Positions 23,989 through 33,021 of a stretch of 64,000 nt of DNA are shown piece after piece (the stretch's first letter is position 1; the number at the start of each line of letters is the position of its first letter). The DNA is from Mycobacterium kansasii ATCC 12478. Its GTDB lineage: Bacteria > Actinomycetota > Actinomycetes > Mycobacteriales > Mycobacteriaceae. The notes beneath the pieces were generated by a model, which was not told where the DNA came from, did no database searches, and saw only the letters and a program-made list of their open reading frames with translations. The stretch spans positions 3,038,001 to 3,102,000 of the forward strand of contig NC_022663.1 of assembly GCF_000157895.3 (NCBI RefSeq), written 5' to 3'. The translations under genes and the position numbers were made by a program.

Positions 23989-24889
23989 GTTCGTCGTTGC
24001 CGTCGTGGTCACCCACCGGCGCCTCGACGAACTTGCCACGTCGCTGAATGTGCTGAGCACCCAGACCCGGGCGCCGGATCACCTGATCGTTGTCGACAAC
24101 GACGCCGACGCCCGGGTCCGGGATTTGGTTGCGGCCCAACCGATCCCCACCACCTACCTCGGTTCGCGCCGAAACCTCGGCGGCGCAGGCGGTTTCGCGC
24201 TCGGGATGCTGCATGCGCTGGCGCTGGGCGCCGATTGGGTGTGGCTGGCCGACGACGACGGACACCCGCAGGGCACCGGGGTGCTGGCGACACTGCTGGC
24301 GTGCGCCGAAAAGTACGGCTTGGCCGAGGTGTCGCCGGTGGTCTGCAATTCCGATGACCCGCAGCGGCTGGCGTTTCCGTTGCGTCGCGGACTGGTATGG
24401 CGCAGGCGCGCAAGCGAATTACGCACCGAGGAGGGACAGGAACTGCTGCCCGGGATCGCGTCGCTGTTCAACGGGGCACTGTTTCGGGCCGCCACGTGCG
24501 AGGCGATCGGCGTGCCGGACCTGCGGCTGTTCATCCGCGGCGACGAGGTGGAGATGCACCGCCGGCTGGCTCGGTCCGGTCTGCCGTTCGGCACCTGCCT
24601 GAACGCGACATACCTGCACCCGTGCGGGTCCGAGGAGTTCAAGCCGATCCTGGGTGGCCGCATGCACACCCAATACCCCGACGACCCGGGCAAGCGGTTC
24701 TTCACCTACCGCAACCGCGGCTACGTGTTGTCGCAACCGGGTCTGCGTAAGCTCCTGCCCCAGGAGTGGCTGCGGTTCGGCTGGTTCTTTTTGGTGACCC
24801 GCCGCGACCCAGGCGGTCTGCTGGAGTGGATTCGGTTGCGGCGCTTGGGCCGTCGCGAGAGGTTCGGGCGGCCGGGAGGTTCGACATGA
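23981..24889 (+). CDS. glfT1: Galactofuranosyltransferase GlfT1
   Basis: A 302-residue GT2 enzyme corresponding to Rv3782, which adds the first Galf residues to the decaprenyl-PP-GlcNAc-Rha primer of arabinogalactan. The nucleotide-binding half opens with VVAVVVTHRRLDELATSL and LIVVDNDAD; the metal-binding DDD is D91-D93 (WLADDDGHP). Downstream are NGALFRAATCEAIG and FIRGDEVEMHRRL, the base region. Cytoplasmic face of the membrane. Overlaps the ATPase gene at its start and shares ATGA with the permease at its end, so the three are translationally coupled. Confidence 0.93.
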   Translation: MSEFVVAVVVTHRRLDELATSLNVLSTQTRAPDHLIVVDNDADARVRDLVAAQPIPTTYLGSRRNLGGAGGFALGMLHALALGADWVWLADDDGHPQGTGVLATLLACAEKYGLAEVSPVVCNSDDPQRLAFPLRRGLVWRRRASELRTEEGQELLPGIASLFNGALFRAATCEAIGVPDLRLFIRGDEVEMHRRLARSGLPFGTCLNATYLHPCGSEEFKPILGGRMHTQYPDDPGKRFFTYRNRGYVLSQPGLRKLLPQEWLRFGWFFLVTRRDPGGLLEWIRLRRLGRRERFGRPGGST

Positions 24890-25728
24890 CGTTCATCGAC
24901 GCTCAGGCCAGTTTCAAAGCGCAGTCGCGGACACTCGCCCGGGCCCGGGCCGATCTGGTCGACGGGTTCCGCCGTCATGAGCTGTGGCTGCACCTGGGCT
25001 GGCAGGACATCAAGCAGCGGTACCGCCGCTCGGTTCTGGGGCCGTTTTGGATCACCATCGCCACCGGCACCACCGCGGTGGCGATGGGCGGGCTGTATTC
25101 CAAGCTGTTTCATCTCGAGCTGTCGGAGCACCTACCCTACGTGACGCTCGGGCTGATCATCTGGAATCTGATCAACGCCGCCATCCTGGACGGCGCCGAC
25201 GTATTCGTCTCCAACGAGGGGCTGATCAAGCAACTGCCGACGCCGTTGAGCGTGCACGTATACCGGCTGGTGTGGCGGCAGATGATCTTGTTCGCGCACA
25301 ACATCGTGATCTATCTGGTGGTCGCGATCATCTTTCCCAAGCCGTGGTCGTGGGCGGACCTGTCGGTGGTTCCCGCGCTGGGGCTGATCGTGCTCAATTG
25401 TGTATGGGTGTCGCTGTGTTTCGGCATCCTGGCGACCCGCTACCGCGACATCGGCCCGCTGCTGTTCTCGGTGGTGCAGCTGCTGTTCTTCATGACGCCG
25501 ATCATCTGGAACGACGACACGCTGCGCCAGCAGGGCGCCGGACGGTGGTCGCACATCGTCGAACTCAACCCGCTGCTGCATTACCTCGACATCGTGCGGG
25601 CGCCGCTACTGGGTGCGCACCAGGAGCTGCGGCACTGGGTGGTGGTGCTGATCCTGACCGCCGTCGGGTGGGTACTGGCAGCAATTGCCATGCGCCAGTA
25701 TCGCGCCCGGGTGCCGTACTGGGTGTAG
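24886..25728 (+). CDS. rfbD: ABC transporter permease, galactan export (Wzm/RfbD-type, Rv3783)
   Basis: A 280-residue ABC-2 type permease with six predicted membrane helices, preceded by the amphipathic cytoplasmic segment HELWLHLGWQDIKQRYRRSVLGPFW, which is diagnostic of Wzm/TagG. Helices run through TIATGTTAVAMGGLYSKLF, YVTLGLIIWNLINAAI, NIVIYLVVAIIF, ALGLIVLNCVWVSLCFGIL, LFSVVQLLFFMTPIIW and VVVLILTAVGWVLAAIA. It forms the channel for lipid-linked galactan with the Wzt-type subunit. The ATG at 24886 has GGGAGG upstream and overlaps the glfT1 stop. Confidence 0.92.
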   Translation: MTFIDAQASFKAQSRTLARARADLVDGFRRHELWLHLGWQDIKQRYRRSVLGPFWITIATGTTAVAMGGLYSKLFHLELSEHLPYVTLGLIIWNLINAAILDGADVFVSNEGLIKQLPTPLSVHVYRLVWRQMILFAHNIVIYLVVAIIFPKPWSWADLSVVPALGLIVLNCVWVSLCFGILATRYRDIGPLLFSVVQLLFFMTPIIWNDDTLRQQGAGRWSHIVELNPLLHYLDIVRAPLLGAHQELRHWVVVLILTAVGWVLAAIAMRQYRARVPYWV

Positions 25729-25806
25729 CTCACGGACGGGTGAACGGGTGGCCGGCTGTTCGTCGTCGCGACACCGCAGCCACGGTTGCCGTGTCATGAT
25801 GCGGCG

Positions 25807-27858
25807 GTGAGTTCCTGGCTGCGGGTCCGGACCTCGACCCGGCTCATGCAACCGACGCGCGGCGCCCGCTCCGTCATCGGGCGATTGGTGCTGGGCAGCT
25901 CGGCGATCCTGTTCATCGAGCTCGTCCTGATCCGCTGGCTGGGATCGAACGTGCTGCATCTGTCCTACTTCACCAACTTCGTGTTGCTCGGCTCGTTTCT
26001 GGGAATTGGCATGGGCTTCTTGATCTCCCGGAAATCCTGGTCGATCCTGCCACTGTCCAGCGTGCTGCTGATGCTGCTGGTGCTCGCCGTGCATCTGTTT
26101 CCGATCAGATTGAACCGCGGCGGCAGCGACATCATCTACTTCACGTCGGCCAGCCCCAGCGGCCTACCACCCTGGATCGTGCTGCCGGCGGTCTTCGTCG
26201 TCGTGGCGGCGCTGATGGCCGGACCGGGCGAGGTGGTCGGCCGCTGCTTCGGGCAACTCGACGCGCTCACGTCCTATCGCTGGGACTTGATCGGCTCCCT
26301 GCTCGGCATCGGCATGTTCACGCTGCTGTCATTCCTGCGGGCGCCGTCGGTGGTGTGGGGGACGATCGCCGCCGTCATGCTGGTGGTGCTGAACCGGCGC
26401 GGATTCAAAGTGGTCACCGCGATCTCGGGAGCCGGGCTGATCCTGGTCCTGCTGGCGGAGTCGATCACCCCCGGCGTCTCCTGGTCGCCGTACTACAAGG
26501 TGCAGACCTGGGGGCACCGGTCATGGGACGGCGCGGCGCTGGTGGCGATCTCGGTCAACGGCATCCCGCACCAGGTGATGGCGCCCGCGGACTGGATTCT
26601 CACCCAGTCCGCTCCCACATACCAGCAGTACCGCCTGCCCTATGAGCGGACGAACACGCTGCGCCTGGATAACGTGCTCGTCGTCGGGGCGGGGTCGGGG
26701 TCCGATGTCGCCATTGCATTGTCCAAGGGGGCCAAGCACGTCGACGCGGTGGACATCGACCCGCGGCTCGTGCAGATCGGCGTCAGGCGCAACCCCGACC
26801 GGGCTTACGCGGACCCGCGCGTCACCGTGCACATCAACGACGGCCGCGCCTTCCTGCAATCGACCGAGGCCACCTACGACCTGATCCTGTTCGCGCTGCC
26901 GGACTCGCTGGCTCTGGTCAACGGCGCCTCGCAGATTCGCCTGGAATCGTTCCTGTTCACCGATCGCGCGCTACGGACGGCCTACGAGCACCTCAAGCCG
27001 AGCGGTGTCTTCGCGATGTACAACGCCTATCGCCAGCCCTGGCTCATCGACCGGCTGGCCGAGACGGCGGCCGCTGCGTTCGGACATCGGCCATGCGTCG
27101 ACCAGACGGCCAGTCACCGTGCGGTGATCACCGTCGCGGTCGATGCGGCCAATCAGAAGTGCGCTGTGCCGTACGCACCGCCTCGCGAGGTCGTCGCACC
27201 CGCCACCGACGACCGCCCGTTCCTCTACTACAAGGGCGGCGCGATCCCGGCCATGTATCTGTGGGCGCTGGCCGGAATCATGCTGATCACGCTGCTCGCG
27301 ATCCGGCTGCTGGGCGGGTCGTTTCGATCGATGCGGCCCTACTTCGACCTCTTCTTCATGGGCGCCGCGTTCCTGCTGCTGGAGACCAAGAACATCGCTA
27401 CCTTCGCGCTGCTGTTCGGCACCACCTGGCTGGTGAATGCACTGGTCTTCGCCTGCGTGCTGGTGATCGTCCTGGCGGCCGTCGAGACCACCCGGAAATT
27501 CCGCACTCCACCGCTTCCCGTGGTGTGGTGGACCATCGTCGCGTCCCTGGCGATGGCGTATGTGATCGACCCGGCCTGGTTGCTGAGTTGGCCGTTCTGG
27601 CCACGACTGCTGGTGGCCTGCGTGGTCGGGTTCCTGCCGATTTACCTGGCCAACATCGCCTTTGCCAAACGCTTCGCCGCCACCGAGCACGCACAGTCGG
27701 CGTTCGCCATCAACCTGCTGGGTTCCATTCTCGGGGGCTGCCTCGAATATGGCGCCCTGGTCACCGGCTACCGCAATCTGCTGATCGTCGTCGGGGTGCT
27801 CTACCTGCTCGCGTTCGTGCTGACCCCGAAACGGGACGGGGCGCTGGTCACCGTCTGA
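25807..27858 (+). CDS. Membrane-embedded spermidine-synthase-like methyltransferase-fold protein
   Basis: A 683-residue protein: six or seven hydrophobic helices in residues about 25-230, a soluble Rossmann domain of spermidine-synthase type at about 255-470 (NVLVVGAGSGSDVAIALSKGAKHVDAVDIDPRL, INDGRAFLQSTEATYDLILFALPDSLALV), and a second set of helices to the C-terminus. The family is widespread but its substrate is not established; polyamine synthesis is doubtful because the domain is fused to membrane helices. GTG 25807 is used; an ATG at 25786 is an alternative. It lies 78 bp downstream of the galactan exporter on the same strand. I do not recall an equivalent gene at this point in H37Rv. 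Confidence 0.82.
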   Translation: MSSWLRVRTSTRLMQPTRGARSVIGRLVLGSSAILFIELVLIRWLGSNVLHLSYFTNFVLLGSFLGIGMGFLISRKSWSILPLSSVLLMLLVLAVHLFPIRLNRGGSDIIYFTSASPSGLPPWIVLPAVFVVVAALMAGPGEVVGRCFGQLDALTSYRWDLIGSLLGIGMFTLLSFLRAPSVVWGTIAAVMLVVLNRRGFKVVTAISGAGLILVLLAESITPGVSWSPYYKVQTWGHRSWDGAALVAISVNGIPHQVMAPADWILTQSAPTYQQYRLPYERTNTLRLDNVLVVGAGSGSDVAIALSKGAKHVDAVDIDPRLVQIGVRRNPDRAYADPRVTVHINDGRAFLQSTEATYDLILFALPDSLALVNGASQIRLESFLFTDRALRTAYEHLKPSGVFAMYNAYRQPWLIDRLAETAAAAFGHRPCVDQTASHRAVITVAVDAANQKCAVPYAPPREVVAPATDDRPFLYYKGGAIPAMYLWALAGIMLITLLAIRLLGGSFRSMRPYFDLFFMGAAFLLLETKNIATFALLFGTTWLVNALVFACVLVIVLAAVETTRKFRTPPLPVVWWTIVASLAMAYVIDPAWLLSWPFWPRLLVACVVGFLPIYLANIAFAKRFAATEHAQSAFAINLLGSILGGCLEYGALVTGYRNLLIVVGVLYLLAFVLTPKRDGALVTV

Positions 27859-28051
27859 CCCCGGCCGCCTGGCACCGCAACTATGGTGAGATGCATTGGG
27901 CCAGAAGCGATGCCGACACCGGTGCTGGCGATGCAGTACCGCGCGACGGGATGCTCCGAGTGAACCCGGATTCGGCTGACAATTCCCAAATTTCAGCCAC
28001 GGACATCGATTAAGGTCACTGTTTGCGGATACGACGCGAGGAACGCAACCG

Positions 28052-28597
28052 ATGGATATACCTGTTACGAAGGTTCTCGCCGCGGTCGTCGTCGCCGCTT
28101 TCGGTCTCGTCTTCGGTGGCTGCCCGACAGCGTCCGCGGCACCGACGCTCGATGCGTTCCTGGCCGATCTGCCGTCGGAATTCGCCGCCGCCGAGTCAGC
28201 CGGCCAAGTACGTGCCGTCGTCGCGTCGGCGCCTGACGAGGTGTCGTCGACCGACACCGGCACCGGGGGCACGCTGAACCTGCAACTGCAGTTTCCGCCT
28301 CAGGATGCCGCCTGGTTGGTGACGACGTGGCGGCTGGTGCGCCCGTACGCCATCGCGACGGATCCGCATCAGCTCAGCTGGCGCGTCGTGCTGTATCAGC
28401 AGCAGGTGGCCGATCCGAACGGCTCGCGCATTGCCACGGCTCCGATCACGTTCGGTAGCTGGACGGTCACCCCGCGCCTGGAAGGCCGGCCGGCCGGCGA
28501 CATGCCGGATGTGGTGTCCGGCGCAGCCCCCGCCTACGACCTCACCCGCTATCCGGCCCGGGTGGTCGGCCTCGAGATTGCCGGACCCGGTTCCTGA
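28052..28597 (+). CDS. Secreted hypothetical protein, 181 aa
   Basis: A 181-residue exported protein. The signal peptide covers residues about 1-30 (VLAAVVVAAFGLVFGG, cleavage near ASA-AP). The mature part carries NLQLQFPPQDAAWLVTTWRLVRPYAIATDPHQLSWRVVLYQQQ and ends with DLTRYPARVVGLEIAG; it looks like a small beta-rich domain. A Cys at position 24 lacks a good lipobox, so it is more likely secreted than lipidated. No family recognised. Confidence 0.7.
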   Translation: MDIPVTKVLAAVVVAAFGLVFGGCPTASAAPTLDAFLADLPSEFAAAESAGQVRAVVASAPDEVSSTDTGTGGTLNLQLQFPPQDAAWLVTTWRLVRPYAIATDPHQLSWRVVLYQQQVADPNGSRIATAPITFGSWTVTPRLEGRPAGDMPDVVSGAAPAYDLTRYPARVVGLEIAGPGS

Positions 28598-28603
28598 CGG
28601 CTA

Positions 28604-28855
28604 CCCGTCCGAGTCACCGGCGATGGTGGCCCGGCTACCGCGCGCAGCCTGCCCCGGGCCGCGGACCTCGAAAGGCAGCACGGGCCTTCGGTGCCCGACA
28701 GTCAACCGTAGCAGAACTGAGTAATCAAGGGCGGCAACGGTTCCCGACCCGATCACGATACCGGGGCCGCCGGATCGGTAGCGAAGTCGATACTGGTGCG
28801 CGGGTGCTCCGATCGAATCGCTCGACCAGGTATCACGCGATGACCGATATGGGCA
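28604..28855 (-). pseudogene. Protein-like minus-strand remnant (possible fumarylacetoacetase-fold tail)
   Basis: Between the secreted-protein gene and the NfeD-like gene, the minus strand reads DTWSSDSIGAPAH, PGIVIGSGTVAALDYSVLLRL and PVLPFEVRGPG before a stop. The order W-S..., then VIGSGTV, then a hydrophobic strand, resembles the end of fumarylacetoacetate-hydrolase-fold enzymes. No start or upstream domain is seen, so if real it is a fragment. The identification is weak. Apart from this I see nothing else in 28598-28919. Confidence 0.22.
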
Positions 28856-28919
28856 GCGGTTTATCGCCCGCGGCCGGCAATACTCGACGCCGTGCCCCTT
28901 GAAGGAGCAGGATGCCTTC

Positions 28920-29153
28920 GTGAGCGACGCCTCGGTGATCGGTTGCGTCGGGACGTTGATCGTGGCGACCAGGGGCGCAGACGGTCCCGGCGAGGTCATA
29001 CTTTCGGTGCGGGGCACCAGGGAGGCATTCCTGGCCCGCTCTGACGAACCGTTGCCGAAGGGCACCAACGTACTGGTGGTTGGGGTTCGGGGCGCGAGAA
29101 CGGTCATCGTCGAGCCCTGGACCGAGATGGTGACAACCGAACTTTTCTCATAG
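28920..29153 (+). CDS. NfeD-like OB-fold protein, soluble minimal form
   Basis: A 77-residue protein consisting only of the C-terminal OB-fold of NfeD proteins: GCVGTLIVATRGADGPGEVIL, then PLPKGTNVLVVGVRGARTVIVEPW. NfeD proteins partner SPFH/flotillins; here the gene lies 32 bp upstream of a flotillin gene, as in yuaF-yuaG. Unlike typical NfeD it has no membrane helices. GTG 28920 is used, with GAAGGAG 13 bases upstream; a TTG at 28899 is the alternative. Confidence 0.7.
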   Translation: MSDASVIGCVGTLIVATRGADGPGEVILSVRGTREAFLARSDEPLPKGTNVLVVGVRGARTVIVEPWTEMVTTELFS

Positions 29154-29185
29154 AAACCAACCGCGAAAGTGTGAGGAGTCCAACG

Positions 29186-30322
29186 ATGCTCGGTTACAAG
29201 GTGCCCGCTCCCGACGAGGCGATGCTGATCTCCGGCGGAAAGGTCAAGGGCAACGTCCCCTTCCGGGTCGTCACCGGCCACGGCGCCTTCGTCGTCCCCT
29301 TCTTCCGTAAGGCCGCCTTCCTGACGTTGGCCATGTGCGAGTCCGAGGTCGCCGAAAAGTGCGTCACCCAGCAGGGCATCACGCTCAACGTCCGGGCCGT
29401 GATCGCGTTCAAGGTGGGCAACGACACCGAGAGCATCATCGCTGCCGCGCAACGGTTCCTGTCCGAGCAGGACCAGATGTCGGTGCTCACCGGTCGGATC
29501 TTCGCCGGTCACCTGCGCTCGATCATCGGCTCTATGACCGTCGAGGAGATCATCCGCGAACGCCAGAAGCTGGCTACCGAGGTGCTCGACGGCTCCAAGG
29601 AAGAGATGGCCCGGATCGGCCTGACCGTCGACGCCTTGCAAATCCAGTCCATCGACGACGACGGACTCGGCTACATCGATGCGATGTCAGCGCCGCATAA
29701 CGCCGCGATCCAGCAGCAGGCCCAGATCGCTCAAGCAAAGGCCAACCAGGCGGCCGCCGAAGCCGAGCAGGAATCGCAGCGCAAGCAGGCCGAGTTCGCC
29801 CGGCAAACCGCCGTCGTCAAGGCGCAATACAAGGCCGAGATCGACAAGGCGCAAGCAGAGGCCGCGCAGGCCGGTCCACTGGCCGAGGCCCAGGCCCAGC
29901 GAGAGGTGCTGGAAATGCGCACCGAATTGGCCCAGCGCGCCGCCGAACTGCGCCAGCAGGAACTGGTCGCCGAGGTGGTCAAGCCGGCGGAGGCCGAAGC
30001 CGAACGGGTCCGGATCCTGGCCGTCGCCGATGCGGAGAAAATGAAGATCCAGGCCGAAGCGGCGGCGTCGCACAATCGGGTGGCGCTGGACCGGATGCTC
30101 ATCGACCAGCTGCCGGTGATCGTGGAGAAGGCCGCCCGAGGTCTGGCCGGGGCGAATCTGACCGTGCTCAACGGCGCCGAAGGGCTCAGCCAGGTGGCCG
30201 CCGGGCTGGTTTCGCAGGGTGTGGCCATCTTCGACGCGCTGCGCGGCGGAACACTGGACTATGACGAGGACTCGGAAAACGTGGTGTCGCCGCTCACCAG
30301 CGGCGCCAAAGAGGGTGCGTAG
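29186..30322 (+). CDS. Flotillin/SPFH-domain protein
   Basis: A 378-residue flotillin-like protein. The SPFH domain covers residues about 5-185 (VVTGHGAFVVPFFRKAAFL, GITLNVRAVIAFKVGND, FLSEQDQMSVLTGRIFAGHLRSIIGSMTVEEII). It is followed by a long Ala/Glu/Gln-rich coiled coil (about 170-300) with repeated EAE motifs, and a C-terminal segment LTVLNGAEGLSQVAAGLVSQG. Flotillins scaffold membrane microdomains. No N-terminal membrane helix is evident, so attachment would be by a hydrophobic patch. The ATG at 29186 follows GTGAGGAG. Pairs with the NfeD-like gene upstream. Confidence 0.87.
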   Translation: MLGYKVPAPDEAMLISGGKVKGNVPFRVVTGHGAFVVPFFRKAAFLTLAMCESEVAEKCVTQQGITLNVRAVIAFKVGNDTESIIAAAQRFLSEQDQMSVLTGRIFAGHLRSIIGSMTVEEIIRERQKLATEVLDGSKEEMARIGLTVDALQIQSIDDDGLGYIDAMSAPHNAAIQQQAQIAQAKANQAAAEAEQESQRKQAEFARQTAVVKAQYKAEIDKAQAEAAQAGPLAEAQAQREVLEMRTELAQRAAELRQQELVAEVVKPAEAEAERVRILAVADAEKMKIQAEAAASHNRVALDRMLIDQLPVIVEKAARGLAGANLTVLNGAEGLSQVAAGLVSQGVAIFDALRGGTLDYDEDSENVVSPLTSGAKEGA

Positions 30323-30512
30323 CCACGTGATCGGCACGTCGCACCGGGCCGCAGAGCCGCCCGATGGTTAACGGCGCGAATAACCGGCTATATCCGCTTG
30401 GCGAATATCAGTGACGGCCGGGCGTTGGTGGTGTAACACTGAAACGCCGCGATTCCGATGTGCAATCGGCGCACGGCACCTACCGGCAACCTGGGGCGAA
30501 AGGTCTGCGGAC

Positions 30513-30998
30513 GTGAGCGAGGAAGTCCAATCAACGGGGCTGGCGGAAGCGGCACGCGATCACCTCGCCGCCGAGCTGGCCAGGCTGCGGCAACGCCACG
30601 ACCGCCTCGAGATCGAGGTGAAGAATGACCGAGGCATGGTCGGTGACCACGGGGACGCCGCCGAGGCGATCCAGCGCGCCGACGAGCTGGCCGTCCTCGC
30701 GGACCGGATCAACGAACTGGACCGGCGGCTCAAGTCCGGGCCGCTGCGCGACGCCGGGTCCGACACTCTGCCCGGTGGCACCGAGGTGACGTTGCGGTTT
30801 CCCGACGGTGAGGTCGTCACCATGCATGTGATCTCCATCATCGAAGAGAGCCCTGAAGGCCACGAAGCGGAAACGCTGACCGCCAACAGCCCGCTCGGTC
30901 AGGCGCTCGCCGGGCGTCAACCCGGCGACACCGTCACCTACTCCACCCCCCGGGGGCCCAGTCAGGTCGAGCTGATCGCGATGAAGTTGCCCTCCTGA
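30513..30998 (+). CDS. GreA-like RNA polymerase secondary-channel protein (Rv3788-type)
   Basis: A 161-residue GreA/GreB-family protein corresponding to Rv3788. It has the N-terminal coiled coil (DHLAAELARLRQRHDRLEIEV ... DEL AVLADRINELDRRL) and the C-terminal FKBP-like domain (GTEVTLRFPDGEVVTMHVI ... SPLGQALAGRQPGDTVTY). In M. tuberculosis this homologue has been reported to inhibit RNA polymerase rather than to rescue arrested complexes. The coiled-coil tip reads VKNDRGMVGDHGDAAEAI, with some but not the exact acidic pattern of GreA. GTG 30513 gives the H37Rv length. Confidence 0.88.
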   Translation: MSEEVQSTGLAEAARDHLAAELARLRQRHDRLEIEVKNDRGMVGDHGDAAEAIQRADELAVLADRINELDRRLKSGPLRDAGSDTLPGGTEVTLRFPDGEVVTMHVISIIEESPEGHEAETLTANSPLGQALAGRQPGDTVTYSTPRGPSQVELIAMKLPS

Positions 30999-31062
30999 TC
31001 GGCTGACGCGCGGAAACGGAAGGCACCCGAGGCGCGGGCCGGCCCGGCTAGACTTCCCCCCG

Positions 31063-31500
31063 ATGATCCCGCCCGAGCCTGAGGCCGCGCCGACGCGCGA
31101 GCACCATCAGCACCTGCATCTGACGACCCAGATGGTGCGTTTCGTCGTCACCGGCGGTTTCGCGGCGATCGTCGACTTCAGCGTCTACGTCGCGCTGTAC
31201 AAAGGGGTGGGCCTGCAGGTTGACCTGTCGAAGTTCATCAGCGTCGTGGTCGGCACCATCACCGCCTACCTGATCAACCGCCGATGGACCTTCCAGGCCT
31301 CGCCGAGCAGGGCGCGGTTCGCCGCGGTCATGGGCCTTTACGGGGTCACCTTCGCCGTGCAGGTCGGGCTCAACCATCTGTGCCTGGCGCTGTTGCACTA
31401 CCGGGGGTGGGCGATCCCCGTCGCGTTCGTGATCGCGCAGGGCACCGCCACGGTGATCAACTTCGTCGTGCAGCGAGCGGTGATCTTCCGGATCCGCTGA
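31063..31500 (+). CDS. GtrA-family membrane protein (Rv3789-type)
   Basis: A 145-residue protein with four predicted helices (VRFVVTGGFAAIVDFSVYVALY, KFISVVVGTITAYLINRRWTF, FAAVMGLYGVTFAVQVGL, WAIPVAFVIAQGTATVINFVVQ), the GtrA pattern. It corresponds to Rv3789, proposed as a flippase for decaprenyl-phosphoryl-arabinose or as an anchor for AftA. It sits 138 bp upstream of dprE1, consistent with a role in supplying DPA to the outer-face arabinosyltransferases. Confidence 0.9.
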   Translation: MIPPEPEAAPTREHHQHLHLTTQMVRFVVTGGFAAIVDFSVYVALYKGVGLQVDLSKFISVVVGTITAYLINRRWTFQASPSRARFAAVMGLYGVTFAVQVGLNHLCLALLHYRGWAIPVAFVIAQGTATVINFVVQRAVIFRIR

Positions 31501-31638
31501 GCGGACTGCGGCCGGATCGTCGGGCTTCGCCGGCGGGGCCGGATCGATGGTCGGCATTGCACACTCGATCGAGCTACCTCCGCTGCCGGGCGTCGGCGTC
31601 CCGCGGCGTCACCGCCGGAGGCGGTACCCTCTTTGACG

Positions 31639-33021
31639 ATGTCGAGCAACGCCAGTTTCGCCACCCCCACCCGGCTGACCGGGTGGGGCCGCACCGCGCC
31701 CTCGGTGGCCGACGTGCTGCGCACGCCCGATCCCGAGGTGATCGCCAAGGCGGTGGCCCGGGCGGCCGACTCCGGCACCCGGGGTGTGATCGCCCGCGGC
31801 CTGGGCCGCTCCTACGGCGACAACGCGCAAAACGGCGGCGGCCTGGTGATCGACATGAGCGGGCTGAACAACATCCACTCCATCAGCGCCGACACCAAAC
31901 TGGCCGACGTCGACGCCGGCGTCAACCTCGACCAGCTGATGAAGGCGGCCCTGCCCTTCGGGCTGTGGGTGCCGGTGCTGCCCGGTACCCGGCAAGTCAC
32001 CGTCGGCGGCGCGATCGCCTGCGACATCCACGGCAAGAACCACCACAGCGCGGGCAGCTTCGGCAACCATGTGCGGTCGATGGACCTGCTGCTCGCGAAC
32101 GGCGAACTCCGGCGGCTCACCCCGGACGGTGACGAGGCCGAGTTGTTCTGGGCCACCGTCGGCGGCAACGGGCTGACCGGCATCATCCTGCGCGCCACCA
32201 TCGAGATGACACCGACCGAGACCGCGTACTTCATCGCCGACGGTGACGTCACCGCCACCCTGGACGAGACCATCGCCCTGCACAGCGACGGCAGCGAAGC
32301 CGGCTACACCTATTCCAGCGCCTGGTTCGACGCGATCAGCGCCCCCCCGAAGCTGGGCCGGGCGGCGGTGTCTCGGGGCTGTTTGGCCAAACTCGACCAG
32401 CTGCCCGACAAGCTGCGGCGCAGTCCGCTGAAATTCGATGCGCCCCAACTACTTACGTTCCCCGACGTGTTCCCCAACGGGCTGGCCAACAAGTACACCT
32501 TCGGGCCGATCGGCGAGCTGTGGTACCGCAAGTCCGGAACCTACCGCGGCAAGATCCAGAACCTGACGCAGTTCTACCACCCGCTGGACATGTTCGGTGA
32601 ATGGAACCGCGCCTACGGTCCGGCGGGTTTTCTGCAGTACCAGTTCGTGATTCCCACCGAGGCGGTCGACGAGTTCAAGAAGATCATCCGCGACATCCAG
32701 GCCAGCGGCCACTACTCGTTTCTCAACGTGTTCAAGTTATTCGGCCCCGGCAACCGGGCACCGCTGAGCTTTCCGATCCCGGGCTGGAACATCTGCGTCG
32801 ACTTCCCGATCAAGGCGGGCCTGAACGAGTTCGTCAGCGAACTCGACCGCCGGGTACTGGAATTCGGCGGCCGGCTCTACACCGCCAAGGATTCCCGCAC
32901 CACCGCCGAAACCTTCCACGCCATGTATCCGCGCATCGACGAATGGATTGCCGTGCGCCGCAAGGTCGACCCGCTGCGGGTGTTCGCCTCCGACATGGCC
33001 CGACGTTTGGAGCTGCTCTAA
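31639..33021 (+). CDS. dprE1: Decaprenylphosphoryl-beta-D-ribose 2'-oxidase DprE1
   Basis: A 460-residue FAD enzyme that oxidises DPR to the 2'-keto intermediate, the first half of DPA synthesis. The FAD-binding domain has GVIARGLGRSYGDNAQNGGG, VPVLPGTRQVTVGGAIACDIHGKNHHSAGSFG and ATVGGNGLTG. The substrate domain has FYHPLDMFGEWNRAYGPAGFLQYQFVIP and WNICVDFPIK, with the benzothiazinone-target cysteine present as C386 (codon 32794-32796). The ATG at 31639 gives near-standard length; an upstream in-frame TTG at 31633 is less likely. dprE2 starts at the base after the stop codon. Confidence 0.95.
   Translation: MSSNASFATPTRLTGWGRTAPSVADVLRTPDPEVIAKAVARAADSGTRGVIARGLGRSYGDNAQNGGGLVIDMSGLNNIHSISADTKLADVDAGVNLDQLMKAALPFGLWVPVLPGTRQVTVGGAIACDIHGKNHHSAGSFGNHVRSMDLLLANGELRRLTPDGDEAELFWATVGGNGLTGIILRATIEMTPTETAYFIADGDVTATLDETIALHSDGSEAGYTYSSAWFDAISAPPKLGRAAVSRGCLAKLDQLPDKLRRSPLKFDAPQLLTFPDVFPNGLANKYTFGPIGELWYRKSGTYRGKIQNLTQFYHPLDMFGEWNRAYGPAGFLQYQFVIPTEAVDEFKKIIRDIQASGHYSFLNVFKLFGPGNRAPLSFPIPGWNICVDFPIKAGLNEFVSELDRRVLEFGGRLYTAKDSRTTAETFHAMYPRIDEWIAVRRKVDPLRVFASDMARRLELL

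Noticed and set aside
27891..28013. Possible 40-residue peptide, MHWARSDADTGAGDAV...
   Set aside because: It has an ATG and a stop in an intergenic gap, but no convincing ribosome binding site and no recognisable family. Kept out of the gene list.
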